DNA from: Eutrophomonas brisbanensis
Lineage (GTDB): Bacteria; Pseudomonadota; Gammaproteobacteria; Burkholderiales; Eutrophovitaceae
DNA length: 64,000 nt
Reading direction: 5' to 3'
Assembly (NCBI GenBank): GCA_038141705.1
Contig: JAYQIQ010000004.1
Location: forward strand, 310,001-374,000
How positions within the stretch are numbered: the first letter of the stretch is position 1; every line of letters begins with the position of its first letter. Shown here in pieces: positions 9,778 through 18,191 of this stretch. The notes under the pieces are model-generated. The model searched no databases, was not told the origin of the DNA, and worked only from the letters and a program-made list of their open reading frames with translations. Position numbers and translations under genes: made by a program.

Positions 9778-10563
9778 ATGAATGATTCACAAGTACAACA
9801 AGCCGCCGAGCTCCTTTGGTCAACTTGGAAGTCTGGGACTCTCATTGATGCCATACCGGAAGAGTACCGCCCCACCGATCGCGATTCAGCCTATAAAATT
9901 CAAGAAAAAGTTTCTGAACTGTCGGGCTCTGGACAAATAGGATGGAAAATCGCCGCAACCAGCGAAAACGGTCAAAAACATATTGGTGTTAGTGGACCAC
10001 TGGCGGGTAGATTATTAGCGGACAGAGCATTCTCCCACGGCGATACTCTTGAATTGGGAGAGAACTTGATGGGAGTCGCTGAAGCAGAGTTCTGTTTTAG
10101 ACTCGGGCGGGATTTGCCCCCTCGATCTGAGAATTACTCCATTGAGGAAACCTTATCAGCTGTTGACACATTGCACCCAGCCATTGAAATTCCTGACTCT
10201 CGATTCTCTGACTTTGTAACTGCGGGCGAGTATCAGTTGATTGCCGATCATGCATGCGCGAGCTGGTTCATTCTCGGAAACCCGACCAGCTACAATTGGA
10301 GAGACCTCGATCTTGTTGAACATAAAGTTGATGCCTTGGTTGATGGGGTGATTGTCCAAAGCGGCGTAGGTAAAAATGTACTTGGAGACCCGCGTATTGC
10401 GCTCAACTGGATAGCCAATGAACTGAGCCAAACAAAAATTGGGATTAAGGCGGGCGAAGTTATCACGACGGGCACCTGCGTTATTCCGTTCGCTATCAAA
10501 CCTGGTAATCATATTCAGTTAGATTTTGGAGTGCTGGGCGGAATCGAGGCAAGATTGGTTTAG
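9778..10563 (+). CDS. 2-keto-4-pentenoate hydratase / fumarylacetoacetate hydrolase-fold protein (MhpD-like)
   Basis: 261-residue member of the MhpD/2-oxopent-4-enoate hydratase group, which in aromatic meta-cleavage pathways adds water to 2-hydroxypentadienoate. Supporting motifs are QIGWKIAATS (56-65), GVAEAEFCFRLGRDLP (metal-binding Glu region), HPAIEIPDSRF, ADHACASWFILG and GEVITTGTCVIP near the C-terminus, plus a length typical of the family. It lies between a hydroxyacid dehydrogenase (45 bases upstream) and a glutaryl-CoA-type dehydrogenase (27 bases downstream), so the three probably form one operon for a dicarboxylic or aromatic breakdown product. Some relatives are decarboxylases, so the exact reaction is uncertain. 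Confidence 0.82.
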   Translation: MNDSQVQQAAELLWSTWKSGTLIDAIPEEYRPTDRDSAYKIQEKVSELSGSGQIGWKIAATSENGQKHIGVSGPLAGRLLADRAFSHGDTLELGENLMGVAEAEFCFRLGRDLPPRSENYSIEETLSAVDTLHPAIEIPDSRFSDFVTAGEYQLIADHACASWFILGNPTSYNWRDLDLVEHKVDALVDGVIVQSGVGKNVLGDPRIALNWIANELSQTKIGIKAGEVITTGTCVIPFAIKPGNHIQLDFGVLGGIEARLV

Positions 10564-10590
10564 ACACCACAGCACCACTACGGGGAAAAA

Positions 10591-11776
10591 ATGAAAGATC
10601 AAAGTAGCTTCGACTGGAAAGACCCTTTTCGATTCATAGATCAACTAAACGAAGAGGAAAAACTAATCGCTCAGAGCGCAGCCGAATTCTGTTCAGATCG
10701 GTTAGCTCCGCGAATTATCGAAGCGAATCGAAATGAATCTTTCGACCGTACTATTTTTGATGAATTTGGGGAAATGGGATTTCTGGGAGCAACAATCCAA
10801 GGATACGGATGCCCAGGGCGTAAACCACGTCTCGTACGGACTCATCGCACGAGAAATTGAACGCATAGATTCTGGTTACCGATCGATGATGAGCGTTCAA
10901 TCAAGCCTCGTGATGTATCCGATTTACACGTTTGGAAGTGAAGAGCAGCGTGAAAAGTATCTTCCGTCACTTGCCTCGGGTAAAAAAATTGGTTGCTTTG
11001 GACTGACCGAGCCGAACTTTGGATCTGATGCGGGCAGTATGATTTCTCGTGCAAAAAAAGTTGCAGGAGGATGGACGCTCAACGGTGCGAAGATGTGGAT
11101 TACCAATTCTCCAGTAGCAGACGTTCTGGTTGTTTGGGCAAAAGATGATGCGAATGAAATACGGGGCTTCATCCTCGAACGCGGTATGAAGGGACTTGAA
11201 ACCCCGAAAATTTCTGGAAAATTTAGCCTTCGAGCCTCAATAACGGGCGAAATTGTTATGAGCGATGTTTTCGTTCCAGAAGAAAATATCTTACCTAACG
11301 TAAAAGGCTTAAAAGGACCTTTTAGTTGTTTAAACAAAGCGAGATACGGCATTTCTTGGGGAGCATTAGGAGCAGCAGAATACTGCTGGCATGCAGCTCG
11401 AGAATACACACTCAATCGACCTCAGTTCGGAAAACCGTTAGCTGCGAATCAACTCATACAAAAAAAATTAGCAGACATGCAAACTGAAATTTCTATTGGC
11501 CTTCAGTCAGTACTGCGTGTCGGTCAGCTCCTTGATGAGGGAGTAGCAACGCCAGAGATGATTTCGCTAGTGAAAAGAAACTCATGCGGCAAAGCTTTAG
11601 AGATTGCTCGCATTGCGCGAGATATGCATGGCGGAAACGGCATTTCCGATGAATACCAAGTCATCAGACACATGATGAACTTAGAAGCTGTCAACACCTA
11701 TGAAGGAACGCATGATATCCATGCCTTAATTTTAGGTCGTGCACAAACCGGTATCCAAGCATTCACGGGGGGCTAA
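10591..11776 (+). CDS. Glutaryl-CoA dehydrogenase-like acyl-CoA dehydrogenase (frameshift)
   Basis: FAD flavoprotein of the acyl-CoA dehydrogenase family, closest in motif to glutaryl-CoA dehydrogenase, which oxidises and decarboxylates glutaryl-CoA to crotonyl-CoA. Motifs: CFGLTEPNFGSDAGSM (FAD/substrate), WITNSPVADVLVVWAK, RDMHGGNGISDEY and the catalytic-Glu loop YEGTHDIHALILG. The N-terminal part (from ATG 10591) runs FDWKDPF..FGEMGFLGATIQGYGC. One extra C in the run 10812-10814 breaks the frame, and removing it restores GYGCQGVNHVSYGLIARE and a protein of about 394 residues. A good AG-rich site (GGGGAAAAA) precedes the start. It ends the operon before a bidirectional terminator. Substrate assignment is by similarity of motifs only. 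Confidence 0.85.
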
Positions 11777-11780
11777 TAAA

Positions 11781-11804
11781 AAATGGGGCTTCAAAGCCCC
11801 ATTT
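11781..11804. terminator. Bidirectional terminator between convergent genes
   Basis: A perfect 10-base stem, AAATGGGGCT (11781-11790) with AGCCCCATTT (11795-11804), and loop TCAA. A residues on one side and T residues on the other allow it to work for the plus-strand dehydrogenase operon and the minus-strand SDR gene, which converge here. Confidence 0.85.
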
Positions 11805-11826
11805 CTACATCATTAGTTAGAAGAGC

Positions 11827-12582
11827 TTAGACGCAGCGGCCACCGTCTACCTCAATACATGCCCCAGTTATAAAATCTGCTTCATCAGACGATAAATACA
11901 AGAACGCGTTTGCGATGTCCCGCGGTTGACTAAATCTCCCCAAGGGGATCACAGATGCAAACTTCGCGCGCGTCTCCGGAGTGTCAGAACCCATAAACTC
12001 TGCCAAAAGGGGTGTATCACCTGCTACTGGATTGACGACATTCACTCGAATTTTATCGGGAGCCAATTCCACTGCCATCGCCTGGCTCGCAATAATCGCC
12101 GCCCCTTTGCTACCGCTATACCAAACAAGTCCGGGGCGCGGTCTGATACCCGACGTAGATGCGATCGTGACAAACGAACCCCCTCCTTGTTTTCTAAAAT
12201 AAGGAACGATCGCTTTCGCACTGTAGTACAAACTTTTCACATTGACTGCATACACCAAATCAAATTCAGCATCGGTCACATCAACCATTGGTTTATTTCG
12301 ATGAGTCGTTCCCGCGTTATTGATTACGATGTCCAGCTTGCCATAGGTATCCGTCGTAAACTTAAGAAGCGCAGTCCAGTCACTTTCTTTCGCTACATTT
12401 GCAGATGTAAAAGCCGCGTCTCCACCAGCTGCTTTTATTTCACCAACCACTCGGTTTCCGCCATCGGCGTTAATATCTGCAACGATAACCTTACATCCCT
12501 CTTCAGCAAATCGCTTGGCAATACCCTCTCCGAAACCAGATCCTCCACCAGTGACAATCGCCACTTTACTTTCTAAACGCAT
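11827..12582 (-). CDS. Classical short-chain dehydrogenase/reductase (SDR)
   Basis: 251-residue NAD(P)-binding Rossmann protein of the FabG-like classical SDR group. The cofactor motif is TGGGSGFGEG (11-20), the structural motif is INNAG (87-91), and the catalytic set is Ser142, Tyr155 and Lys159 in WYSGSKG. Asp after the second strand (VADINAD, about 36) suggests preference for NAD. The C-terminus ITGACIEVDGG is typical. It converges on the glutaryl-CoA-type dehydrogenase and is preceded by a terminator that isolates it from the XdhC-type gene upstream. The substrate is unknown; many such genes are annotated 3-oxoacyl reductase or glucose 1-dehydrogenase without proof. Confidence 0.85.
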   Translation of the reverse strand: MRLESKVAIVTGGGSGFGEGIAKRFAEEGCKVIVADINADGGNRVVGEIKAAGGDAAFTSANVAKESDWTALLKFTTDTYGKLDIVINNAGTTHRNKPMVDVTDAEFDLVYAVNVKSLYYSAKAIVPYFRKQGGGSFVTIASTSGIRPRPGLVWYSGSKGAAIIASQAMAVELAPDKIRVNVVNPVAGDTPLLAEFMGSDTPETRAKFASVIPLGRFSQPRDIANAFLYLSSDEADFITGACIEVDGGRCV

Positions 12583-12595
12583 ACTCCTTCCCCAT

Positions 12596-12627
12596 AAAAA
12601 AGCTCCAAACCTATTACAGATTGGAGC
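12596..12627 (-). terminator. Rho-independent terminator after the XdhC-type gene
   Basis: Read on the minus strand, stem GCTCCAA (12627-12621) pairs with TTGGAGC (12608-12602) and is followed by six T residues (12601-12596). It lies 25 bases after the stop of the XdhC-family gene. Confidence 0.85.
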
Positions 12628-12652
12628 GTAACAAATCTAATAACGCTTCAGA

Positions 12653-13666
12653 TTATACAGCGCAGGCGGTCTGATTTCCGTCTACGGAATACGCCTTACC
12701 TTCTCCGTTACCTATGGTCGCTAAATTCACACCGTTCCGAACTGCTGTGATTTCAGCCAGTATCGACACAGCTATTTCTGGCGGTGTTTTGCTGCCAATA
12801 CGCAAACCAACAGGACCATGTAGGCGAGAAATCTCTTCCTCACTCAAATCAAAAATTGACAGCCTCTCTCTCCTATTTTTGCTGTTCAGTCGAGAGCCAA
12901 GCGCCCCAACATAGAACGCGGATGATTTAAGTCCTTCGAGAAGCGCTAAATCATCTAACTTTGGGTCATGCGTTACCGCAACCAAAGCCGATCGCGAATC
13001 CAAGTTTAAAGAAACCACAAAGTCATCAGGCATTTCGCGAGAAAGAATAGAGCCAGGCACTGCCCACGTCTCCGCATACTCTTCTCTAGGATCACAAACG
13101 ATTACCTGATAATCGAGAGCTTGTGCCATTTGAGCTACATAAGTAGACAACTGACCCGCTCCGATAATGACAAGTCTCCAACGTGGTCCATACACACCAA
13201 ATAATGTTTCGCCGTCAAATACGATCGTATCACTCGGCTTTCCAACAGATAATTCTGTCTCTCCACTCGACATATCCAGAGTGCGATTAACTAACTCATG
13301 ACGCTCAACTCTCTCGAGTAGGTTTTGAAAAATATCATCTTTCTGAATTTTCTCTAGTACGAGTTGTAAGGTTCCACCACATGGCAAACCAAATCGATTC
13401 GCTTCCTCTTTCGTAACCCCATAGGTCACAACTTTGGGTTTGTCGACGGCTAAAGATTGATCTCTGATCTTATTGATCATGTCATCCTCGACGCACCCTC
13501 CAGATACTGATCCAGCAACGAGTCCATCTTCTCTAATTGCCAGCATCGCACCAGGAGGCCGCGGGGAAGAACCCCAGGTCTCTACAATTGTTCCAAGCAC
13601 CACCTCATGACCCTCAGCCCGCCACGCGAGACTGGTTTTGAGGACTTGTAAATCTACGCTATCCAT
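12653..13666 (-). CDS. XdhC/CoxI family molybdenum-hydroxylase maturation protein
   Basis: 337-residue XdhC/CoxI-type protein. Such proteins bind molybdenum cofactor, help sulfurate it and insert it into xanthine dehydrogenase-type enzymes. The N-terminal XdhC/CoxI domain shows ETWGSSPRPPGAML and VAGSVSGGCVEDDMI, with the conserved Cys. The C-terminal Rossmann-like domain shows VIIGAGQLSTYVAQMAQAL and ends with GLRIGSKTPPEIAVSILAE. It lies just downstream of iorB on the same strand, the expected partner, although terminator-like hairpins separate them. This implies either partial read-through or its own promoter in the 116-base gap. Confidence 0.9.
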   Translation of the reverse strand: MDSVDLQVLKTSLAWRAEGHEVVLGTIVETWGSSPRPPGAMLAIREDGLVAGSVSGGCVEDDMINKIRDQSLAVDKPKVVTYGVTKEEANRFGLPCGGTLQLVLEKIQKDDIFQNLLERVERHELVNRTLDMSSGETELSVGKPSDTIVFDGETLFGVYGPRWRLVIIGAGQLSTYVAQMAQALDYQVIVCDPREEYAETWAVPGSILSREMPDDFVVSLNLDSRSALVAVTHDPKLDDLALLEGLKSSAFYVGALGSRLNSKNRRERLSIFDLSEEEISRLHGPVGLRIGSKTPPEIAVSILAEITAVRNGVNLATIGNGEGKAYSVDGNQTACAV

Positions 13667-13706
13667 TGCCAGATACTAACCCTTATTTACACTTCTTTCA
13701 TCCTGG

Positions 13707-13733
13707 AAAAAAAACCCCCGGAAATCCGGGGGT
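13707..13733 (-). terminator. Rho-independent terminator downstream of iorB
   Basis: On the minus strand, stem ACCCCCGGA (13733-13725) pairs with TCCGGGGGT (13722-13714) and is followed by seven T residues (13713-13707). It is the strongest hairpin in the window and ends the iorAB transcript. Confidence 0.88.
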
Positions 13734-13745
13734 CTCAAAGCAAAC

Positions 13746-13775
13746 AGGGTTTCGGATAACCGAAACCCTTTTTTT
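13746..13775. terminator. Second hairpin in tandem after iorB
   Basis: Stem AGGGTTTCGG (13746-13755) with CCGAAACCCT (13760-13769), loop ATAA. Seven T residues follow on the plus strand (13769-13775). Read from iorB on the minus strand it is the first of two hairpins but lacks a good U tract. It may block antisense read-through into iorB or stabilise the mRNA end. Confidence 0.7.
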
Positions 13776-13782
13776 GCACAGC

Positions 13783-15978
13783 TTAGGCTGCGGCAATATG
13801 CTCTGGAGTCATTGGCAAGGTGCGTACACGCTTACCACATGCTGCAAAGATTGCGTTAGCAATAGCTGGCTGGACAACCGCGGTTGCAGGCTCTCCAAGA
13901 CCACCAGGTACGCTGTCACTCTTAATGAAGTGAACATCGATTTCTGGAGTCTCGTTCATACGAGCAACTCGGTATCCATCAAAGTTATTTTGCTCAACGA
14001 TGCCGTTCTTGACAGTGATTTCACTGTAGAGCGCAACACCTTGACCCATGTTGATACAAGACTGGATCTGAGCAAGTGCCTGATCTGGGTGAACCAAAGT
14101 ACCACCGTCAACAACCGCAGTAACTTTGTCCAACATCACGTCGTAGGTAGAAGAAACAGTAACCTCAGCAACAATAGCGACAACTGAGTTGTAACCTTCC
14201 ATCACTGCAACGCCCTGACCTTTACCAGCTGGCATTTTCTTACCAAACTTGGTGATCTTCTTGGTCTCTTCCAGAACTCGCTTCATTCTGGCTCCAACTG
14301 GAACACCAGCTGACAGACCTGACCACTGGTGCTTGGTTGAACCCATATCAAGCATATCGATTCTGTACTGGATAGGATCAACACCAGCGTTAACAGCGAG
14401 CTCATCGATAAACGCCTCAAGTGCAACTGCGTTCAAGTTGTGAGACACACCACGCCAGTAACCGACCTGTACGCCAGTATCATGCATCTGATAGCTGAAA
14501 CTCATACCTGCGTCTGCCATGTATGGGAAGTTATCGATACCCTCAACTGCAAATGGGTCGATACCGTCTTTCACGATACTTGGGAACAGACGTGAAGATA
14601 TTGATGGGCTGGTTGAGTGGAACTTCAATGCCTGAAGCTTACCTTTGGCATCAACACCAGCGGTGAACTTGTACATACCAGCAGGACGGTATGAGTCATG
14701 AGTCATATCATCTTCTCTAGACCAAACCATCTTCACAGGAACGCCAGCTGCTTTGGAGATTTCCGCAGCATCAATCGCGTAGTCCACCTCAACTCGTCTA
14801 CCGAAACCACCACCGAGGAAGGTCGTTTGAACTTCAACCTGCTCAGGCGTTAGGCCAGTAGCACCAGCGACCACGTGTGGGATCAACTGCTGGAACTGAG
14901 TTGGAGTAATAATGACTGCTTTGTCTGCACGCACATCAGCAACAGAGTTTTGTGGCTCCATCGGTGAGTGTGACTGGAATGGCAAACGATAAGTTGCAGT
15001 AATCATCTTGTCAGCATTTGCGAGACCTTGGTTTGCGTCTCCGCTCTCACGGAAAACTGCACCAGGCTTGTTAGATGCTTCCTCGATTCCTGCCCATAGG
15101 CCAGTCATATCGAGATTTGCGTTTGCACCAGCATCCCAACGAGGATCAAGCGTCGCTACTGCTTTCTTAGCTGTCCACCAATCGTCAGCAACAACCGCAA
15201 CACCACGGCTATACTGAACCACTGCGTGAACGCCAGGGAAGTTCTTAGCACGTGAATCGTCGTAGGAGATGAGCTTTCCACCCATCATAGGAGCCATAGC
15301 AACAGCAGCGTATTTCATGCCAGGGATACGGGTATCAACACCGAAACCAGCGGTACCACGAACCTTAGCTGCGGTATCAAGTCTCTTCTGCTTAACGTTA
15401 CCAACGTATTTGAACTGGCTAGCTGGCTTGAGTGGAACTTCCTTTGGAACTTCCATTCCTGCTGCTTTCGCTGCAACTGATCCGTAGGTTGCTTTCTTGC
15501 CGCCAGGGCCAGAAATCACACCGTCAGAAACAGTACACTGACTTGCATCAACACCCCAGTTGTCTGCAGCAGCAGCAACTAGCATCATTCTTGCAGATGC
15601 ACCAGCTTTTCTAAGTTTTTCCCAACCGTCACGAACTGCGGTAGAACCACCAGTTAGCTGACCGCCGAGAAGTGAGTTAATGTAAACCTCTGCTGGAGGT
15701 GCAAACTCAACGTTGACTCTATTGAGATCAACTTCAAGCTCTTCCGCAACCAACATTGGCATAGATGTATAAACGTCCTGACCCATCTCGGATCTAGCAC
15801 ACATAATGGTGACTGAGTTGTCACCGCCGATGCGAACCCATGCATTAGGGCTACCACCGTCAGCTGCTTGAGCCTCGCGAGACTGAGGGAGGTAGAAGCC
15901 AAGAGCTAATCCACCAGCAACAGTACCGCTGACTTTCAGGAAGTCACGACGTGCTTCGTTCTTTACTATTTTTTCCAT
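13783..15978 (-). CDS. iorB: Molybdenum hydroxylase large subunit (IorB-like, Tat-exported)
   Basis: 731-residue molybdopterin-binding subunit of the xanthine dehydrogenase/aldehyde oxidase superfamily, of the isoquinoline 1-oxidoreductase beta type. It hydroxylates an N-heterocycle or oxidises an aldehyde. A twin-arginine signal is evident at the N-terminus (RRDFLKVSGTVAGGLALGFYLP, quoted as RRDFLKVSG), so the folded enzyme is probably periplasmic. Further motifs are MGQDVYTSMPMLVAEEL, GGGFGRR, WSREDDMTHDSYRP, YWRGVSHNLNAVALEAF and GGLGEPATAVVQPAIANA near the cofactor site. Codon use is strongly biased (GGT, CGT, AAC, CAG), unlike neighbouring genes, which suggests high expression. The small subunit gene lies 14 bases upstream. 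The true substrate is not known; an aldehyde is an alternative. Confidence 0.9.
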   Translation of the reverse strand: MEKIVKNEARRDFLKVSGTVAGGLALGFYLPQSREAQAADGGSPNAWVRIGGDNSVTIMCARSEMGQDVYTSMPMLVAEELEVDLNRVNVEFAPPAEVYINSLLGGQLTGGSTAVRDGWEKLRKAGASARMMLVAAAADNWGVDASQCTVSDGVISGPGGKKATYGSVAAKAAGMEVPKEVPLKPASQFKYVGNVKQKRLDTAAKVRGTAGFGVDTRIPGMKYAAVAMAPMMGGKLISYDDSRAKNFPGVHAVVQYSRGVAVVADDWWTAKKAVATLDPRWDAGANANLDMTGLWAGIEEASNKPGAVFRESGDANQGLANADKMITATYRLPFQSHSPMEPQNSVADVRADKAVIITPTQFQQLIPHVVAGATGLTPEQVEVQTTFLGGGFGRRVEVDYAIDAAEISKAAGVPVKMVWSREDDMTHDSYRPAGMYKFTAGVDAKGKLQALKFHSTSPSISSRLFPSIVKDGIDPFAVEGIDNFPYMADAGMSFSYQMHDTGVQVGYWRGVSHNLNAVALEAFIDELAVNAGVDPIQYRIDMLDMGSTKHQWSGLSAGVPVGARMKRVLEETKKITKFGKKMPAGKGQGVAVMEGYNSVVAIVAEVTVSSTYDVMLDKVTAVVDGGTLVHPDQALAQIQSCINMGQGVALYSEITVKNGIVEQNNFDGYRVARMNETPEIDVHFIKSDSVPGGLGEPATAVVQPAIANAIFAACGKRVRTLPMTPEHIAAA

Positions 15979-15992
15979 GTCTCAAGTCCTCC

Positions 15993-16442
15993 TTACGACA
16001 TCTTCGCAGCAGCCTTAATGGCAGCGCGAATTCGAGGATATGTTCCGCAACGGCAAATGTTTCCTGACATTGCTGCATTGATATCCGAATCTGAAGGATT
16101 TTTATTTGAAGCTAGCAATGCAGAGGCAGACATCATCTGACCAGGCTGGCAATAGCCACACTGAGGAACATCAAGAGCTTCCCAAGCACGCTGAACTTTG
16201 TGATTCCCACCAAGACCTTCAATGGTTGTCACTTCGGCACCATTTAAGGAACCAATTTGAACTTGACAGGAACGCACTGCATTTCCGCTCAAATGAACGG
16301 TACACGCACCACAAAGGGCTTTTCCGCAACCAAACTTTGTCCCGGTCATGCCGAGTGTGTCGCGAAGAACCCAAAGTAATGGTGTATCAGCGGCGACGTC
16401 GACTGTCTCGCTTTTCCCATTTACTTTAAAAGTAACTTTCAT
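15993..16442 (-). CDS. iorA: Molybdenum hydroxylase [2Fe-2S] subunit (IorA-like)
   Basis: 149-residue small subunit that passes electrons from the molybdenum site to an external acceptor. The N-terminal plant-ferredoxin-type cluster is Cys39, Cys44, Cys47 and Cys59 (FGCGKALCGACTVH), and the second cluster is Cys95, Cys98, Cys130 and Cys132 (QCGYCQPGQM and GNICRCGTYPRI). The ATG at 16442 is chosen because GGGGGAGT lies 6 bases before it. An upstream in-frame extension to 16520 adds residues unlike the family. It overlaps no other gene and is 14 bases ahead of iorB. A repeat-rich 467-base region lies upstream. Confidence 0.93.
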   Translation of the reverse strand: MKVTFKVNGKSETVDVAADTPLLWVLRDTLGMTGTKFGCGKALCGACTVHLSGNAVRSCQVQIGSLNGAEVTTIEGLGGNHKVQRAWEALDVPQCGYCQPGQMMSASALLASNKNPSDSDINAAMSGNICRCGTYPRIRAAIKAAAKMS

Positions 16443-16529
16443 TTTATAACTCCCCCTTTCGAAGCTTTGAAAATAGGTACAGGGATCGTAACTATTATGG
16501 TTACCTGACGGAAAATACACGAACTGGGT

Positions 16530-16569
16530 GCCTGTTTCAAGGGCTGTAACAGGCGTAGAAGCCTGTTTC
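16530..16569 (-). promoter_or_regulatory. Leader repeats with mutually exclusive pairing, upstream of iorA
   Basis: In transcript order (minus strand) there are three elements: GAAACAGGC (16569-16561), GCCTGTT (16554-16548) and GAAACAGGC again (16538-16530). The middle element can pair by seven bases with either neighbour but not with both. This is the arrangement expected of a switching leader or of a repeated operator. It lies about 90-130 bases before the iorA start. There is no U tract behind it, so any control would be translational or protein-mediated (inference). Confidence 0.4.
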
Positions 16570-16693
16570 TAGTTGAAAATCTCGATCCCAGGGAGCACTA
16601 AATTTCCGGTTTCTGAGAGTTTTAAGAAAATATTTTCATGAGCTGAAAATAACCTTCATATCCCGCCTTCAAAATAATTAAAAAAATAAATGG

Positions 16694-16745
16694 TGCGACA
16701 CAACATATACTATGTTTATAGCTATTTTTAAGTAGGTGTGTCGCA
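16694..16745. promoter_or_regulatory. Perfect 9-base inverted repeat flanking AT-rich promoter-like DNA
   Basis: TGCGACACA (16694-16702) and TGTGTCGCA (16737-16745) are exact inverted copies separated by 34 AT-rich bases containing TATACT and TATAG-like elements. A pair of identical operator halves around a promoter is a plausible reading. No regulator gene adjoins it. Confidence 0.4.
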
Positions 16746-16854
16746 ACAAATATCGAATATGAGCGGAATGTAACGCGGAGCCAGTTACATCAATGACCGC
16801 GGACGGATGCAATCCTCTAGAAAATAAAAAAACTTAAATTTTTTCTAAAAAATA

Positions 16855-16881
16855 AAAAAAGAGGGGACTGCCCCTCTTTTT
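16855..16881 (-). terminator. Rho-independent terminator after acyl-CoA dehydrogenase gene
   Basis: Stem GAGGGG (16861-16866) with CCCCTC (16871-16876), loop ACTG, flanked by A and T runs that extend the stem. On the minus strand a long T-rich stretch follows. It lies about 30 bases after the stop of the 16910-18124 gene. Confidence 0.82.
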
Positions 16882-16909
16882 CACGTCGGCATCGCGGCCC
16901 GCTAAGGGA

Positions 16910-18124
16910 TTATGAGTATTTTTTCAACTCCAAACGAGCGACTTGCGATCGGTGCACTTCGTCGGGTCCATCGGCCAAACGCAAAGACCTGTTCCATGCG
17001 TACATCCATGCTAGCGGGAAGTCTTGAGATACCCCGCCACCGCCGTGCGCCTGAATCGCCCAATCAATGATGGTCTGCGCCATGTTCGGGCCAATCACTT
17101 TAATCATCGCGATCTCAGCTCGAGCTTCCTTATTGCCGACGGTATCCATCATGTAAGCGGCTTTGAGAGTAAGCAATCGCGCCTGCTCAATCATGATTCT
17201 GGATTCAGCGATACGCTCATGCCATACCGACTGCTCAGCAACTGGCTTACCAAAAGCCACTCGACCCATCAGCCGTTTACACATAAATTCAAGCGCGCGT
17301 TCCGCCTGACCTATGATTCTCATACAGTGATGGATTCGCCCTGGCCCCAATCGACCTTGCGCAATTTCAAAACCTCTACCCTCACCAAGCAAAATGTTTG
17401 ACGCTGGAACCTTTACGTTGGTCAGAGAAACCTCCATGTGGCCATGAGGCGCGTCGTCATACCCAAACACAGTCAGCGCACGCTCTACCTTGACCCCAGC
17501 AGTATCAGCTGGGACCAAAATCATCGACTGCTGCTTATGTCGATCAGCACCATCCGGATCAGTTTTACCCATCACAATGAGGATCTTGCACCTCGGATCA
17601 CCAGCACCCGACGACCACCATTTTCTTCCGTTAATAACGTAGTGATCTCCAGACTTCTCAATTCGACATTGGATGTTCGTAGCGTCCGACGAAGCAACTG
17701 CAGGTTCCGTCATGAGAAATGCAGATCGGATATCTCCGCTCAATAACGGCTCCGCCCACGTTTTGATCTGCTCATCCGTTCCGTAGCGAAGGATCGTCTC
17801 CATATTTCCGGTATCCGGCGCAGAACAGTTAAACACCTCAGGTGCCCAGAACACCCTCCCCATAATTTCACAAAGAGACGCATAGTCCAAATTGCTTAGC
17901 GTTCCACCATGCGCTTTCGGACGCCACAAATTCCAAAGACCTCTCTCTTTTGCTTTTGCCTTCGACTCCTCCACGATTGCCGTAGGAATCCACGCGTTAC
18001 CGTTTTTACGGTTCGCGTCTATCTGCTCAAAAAAGATTGCCTCATTCGGATAAATAAATTCATCCATAAACGCTTTTACTTTTTCTTGAAGCGTTTTCAC
18101 TTCTGCTGAAAATTCAAAATCCAT
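16910..18124 (-). CDS. Acyl-CoA dehydrogenase (ACAD10/11-like bacterial group)
   Basis: FAD enzyme catalysing alpha,beta-desaturation of an acyl-CoA. From ATG 18124 it is 404 residues. This start (MDFEFSAEVKTL) is preferred over 18151 because GGAAG lies six bases before it. Motifs: FLMTEPAVASSDATNI, GRKWWSSGAGDPRCKIL, LGPGRIHHCMRIIGQAERALE, QAHGGGGVSQDFPLA and the C-terminal RLADGPDEVHRSQVARLEL. The DGPDEVH end, in place of YEGT, is seen in the long-chain ACAD11-like group. It is followed by a clear terminator and is the last gene of the minus-strand cluster that begins with the HpcH/HpaI aldolase. The chain length of its substrate cannot be told. Confidence 0.9.
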   Translation of the reverse strand: MDFEFSAEVKTLQEKVKAFMDEFIYPNEAIFFEQIDANRKNGNAWIPTAIVEESKAKAKERGLWNLWRPKAHGGTLSNLDYASLCEIMGRVFWAPEVFNCSAPDTGNMETILRYGTDEQIKTWAEPLLSGDIRSAFLMTEPAVASSDATNIQCRIEKSGDHYVINGRKWWSSGAGDPRCKILIVMGKTDPDGADRHKQQSMILVPADTAGVKVERALTVFGYDDAPHGHMEVSLTNVKVPASNILLGEGRGFEIAQGRLGPGRIHHCMRIIGQAERALEFMCKRLMGRVAFGKPVAEQSVWHERIAESRIMIEQARLLTLKAAYMMDTVGNKEARAEIAMIKVIGPNMAQTIIDWAIQAHGGGGVSQDFPLAWMYAWNRSLRLADGPDEVHRSQVARLELKKYS

Positions 18125-18191
18125 AATTGCTTCCGTCGTTTTGGAGGCCATCTCTCAATGGCTCGCAGTTAATTTTCTGAAAAACTGAATT

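Larger units (their letters stand above)
16443..16909. other. 467-base intergenic region upstream of iorA
   Basis: No convincing gene is present. The region holds the iorAB promoter and leader (minus strand) and, at its far end, the terminator of the upstream acyl-CoA dehydrogenase gene. It is rich in inverted repeats: the triple repeat at 16530-16569, the pair 16694-16702/16737-16745, and TGTAAC/GTTACA at 16769-16774/16784-16789. A very A-rich stretch runs from about 16821 to 16860. Confidence 0.7.

Noticed and set aside
11926..12576. 216-codon plus-strand open frame opposite the SDR gene
   Set aside because: It lies wholly antisense to a well conserved SDR and its translation has no recognisable pattern.
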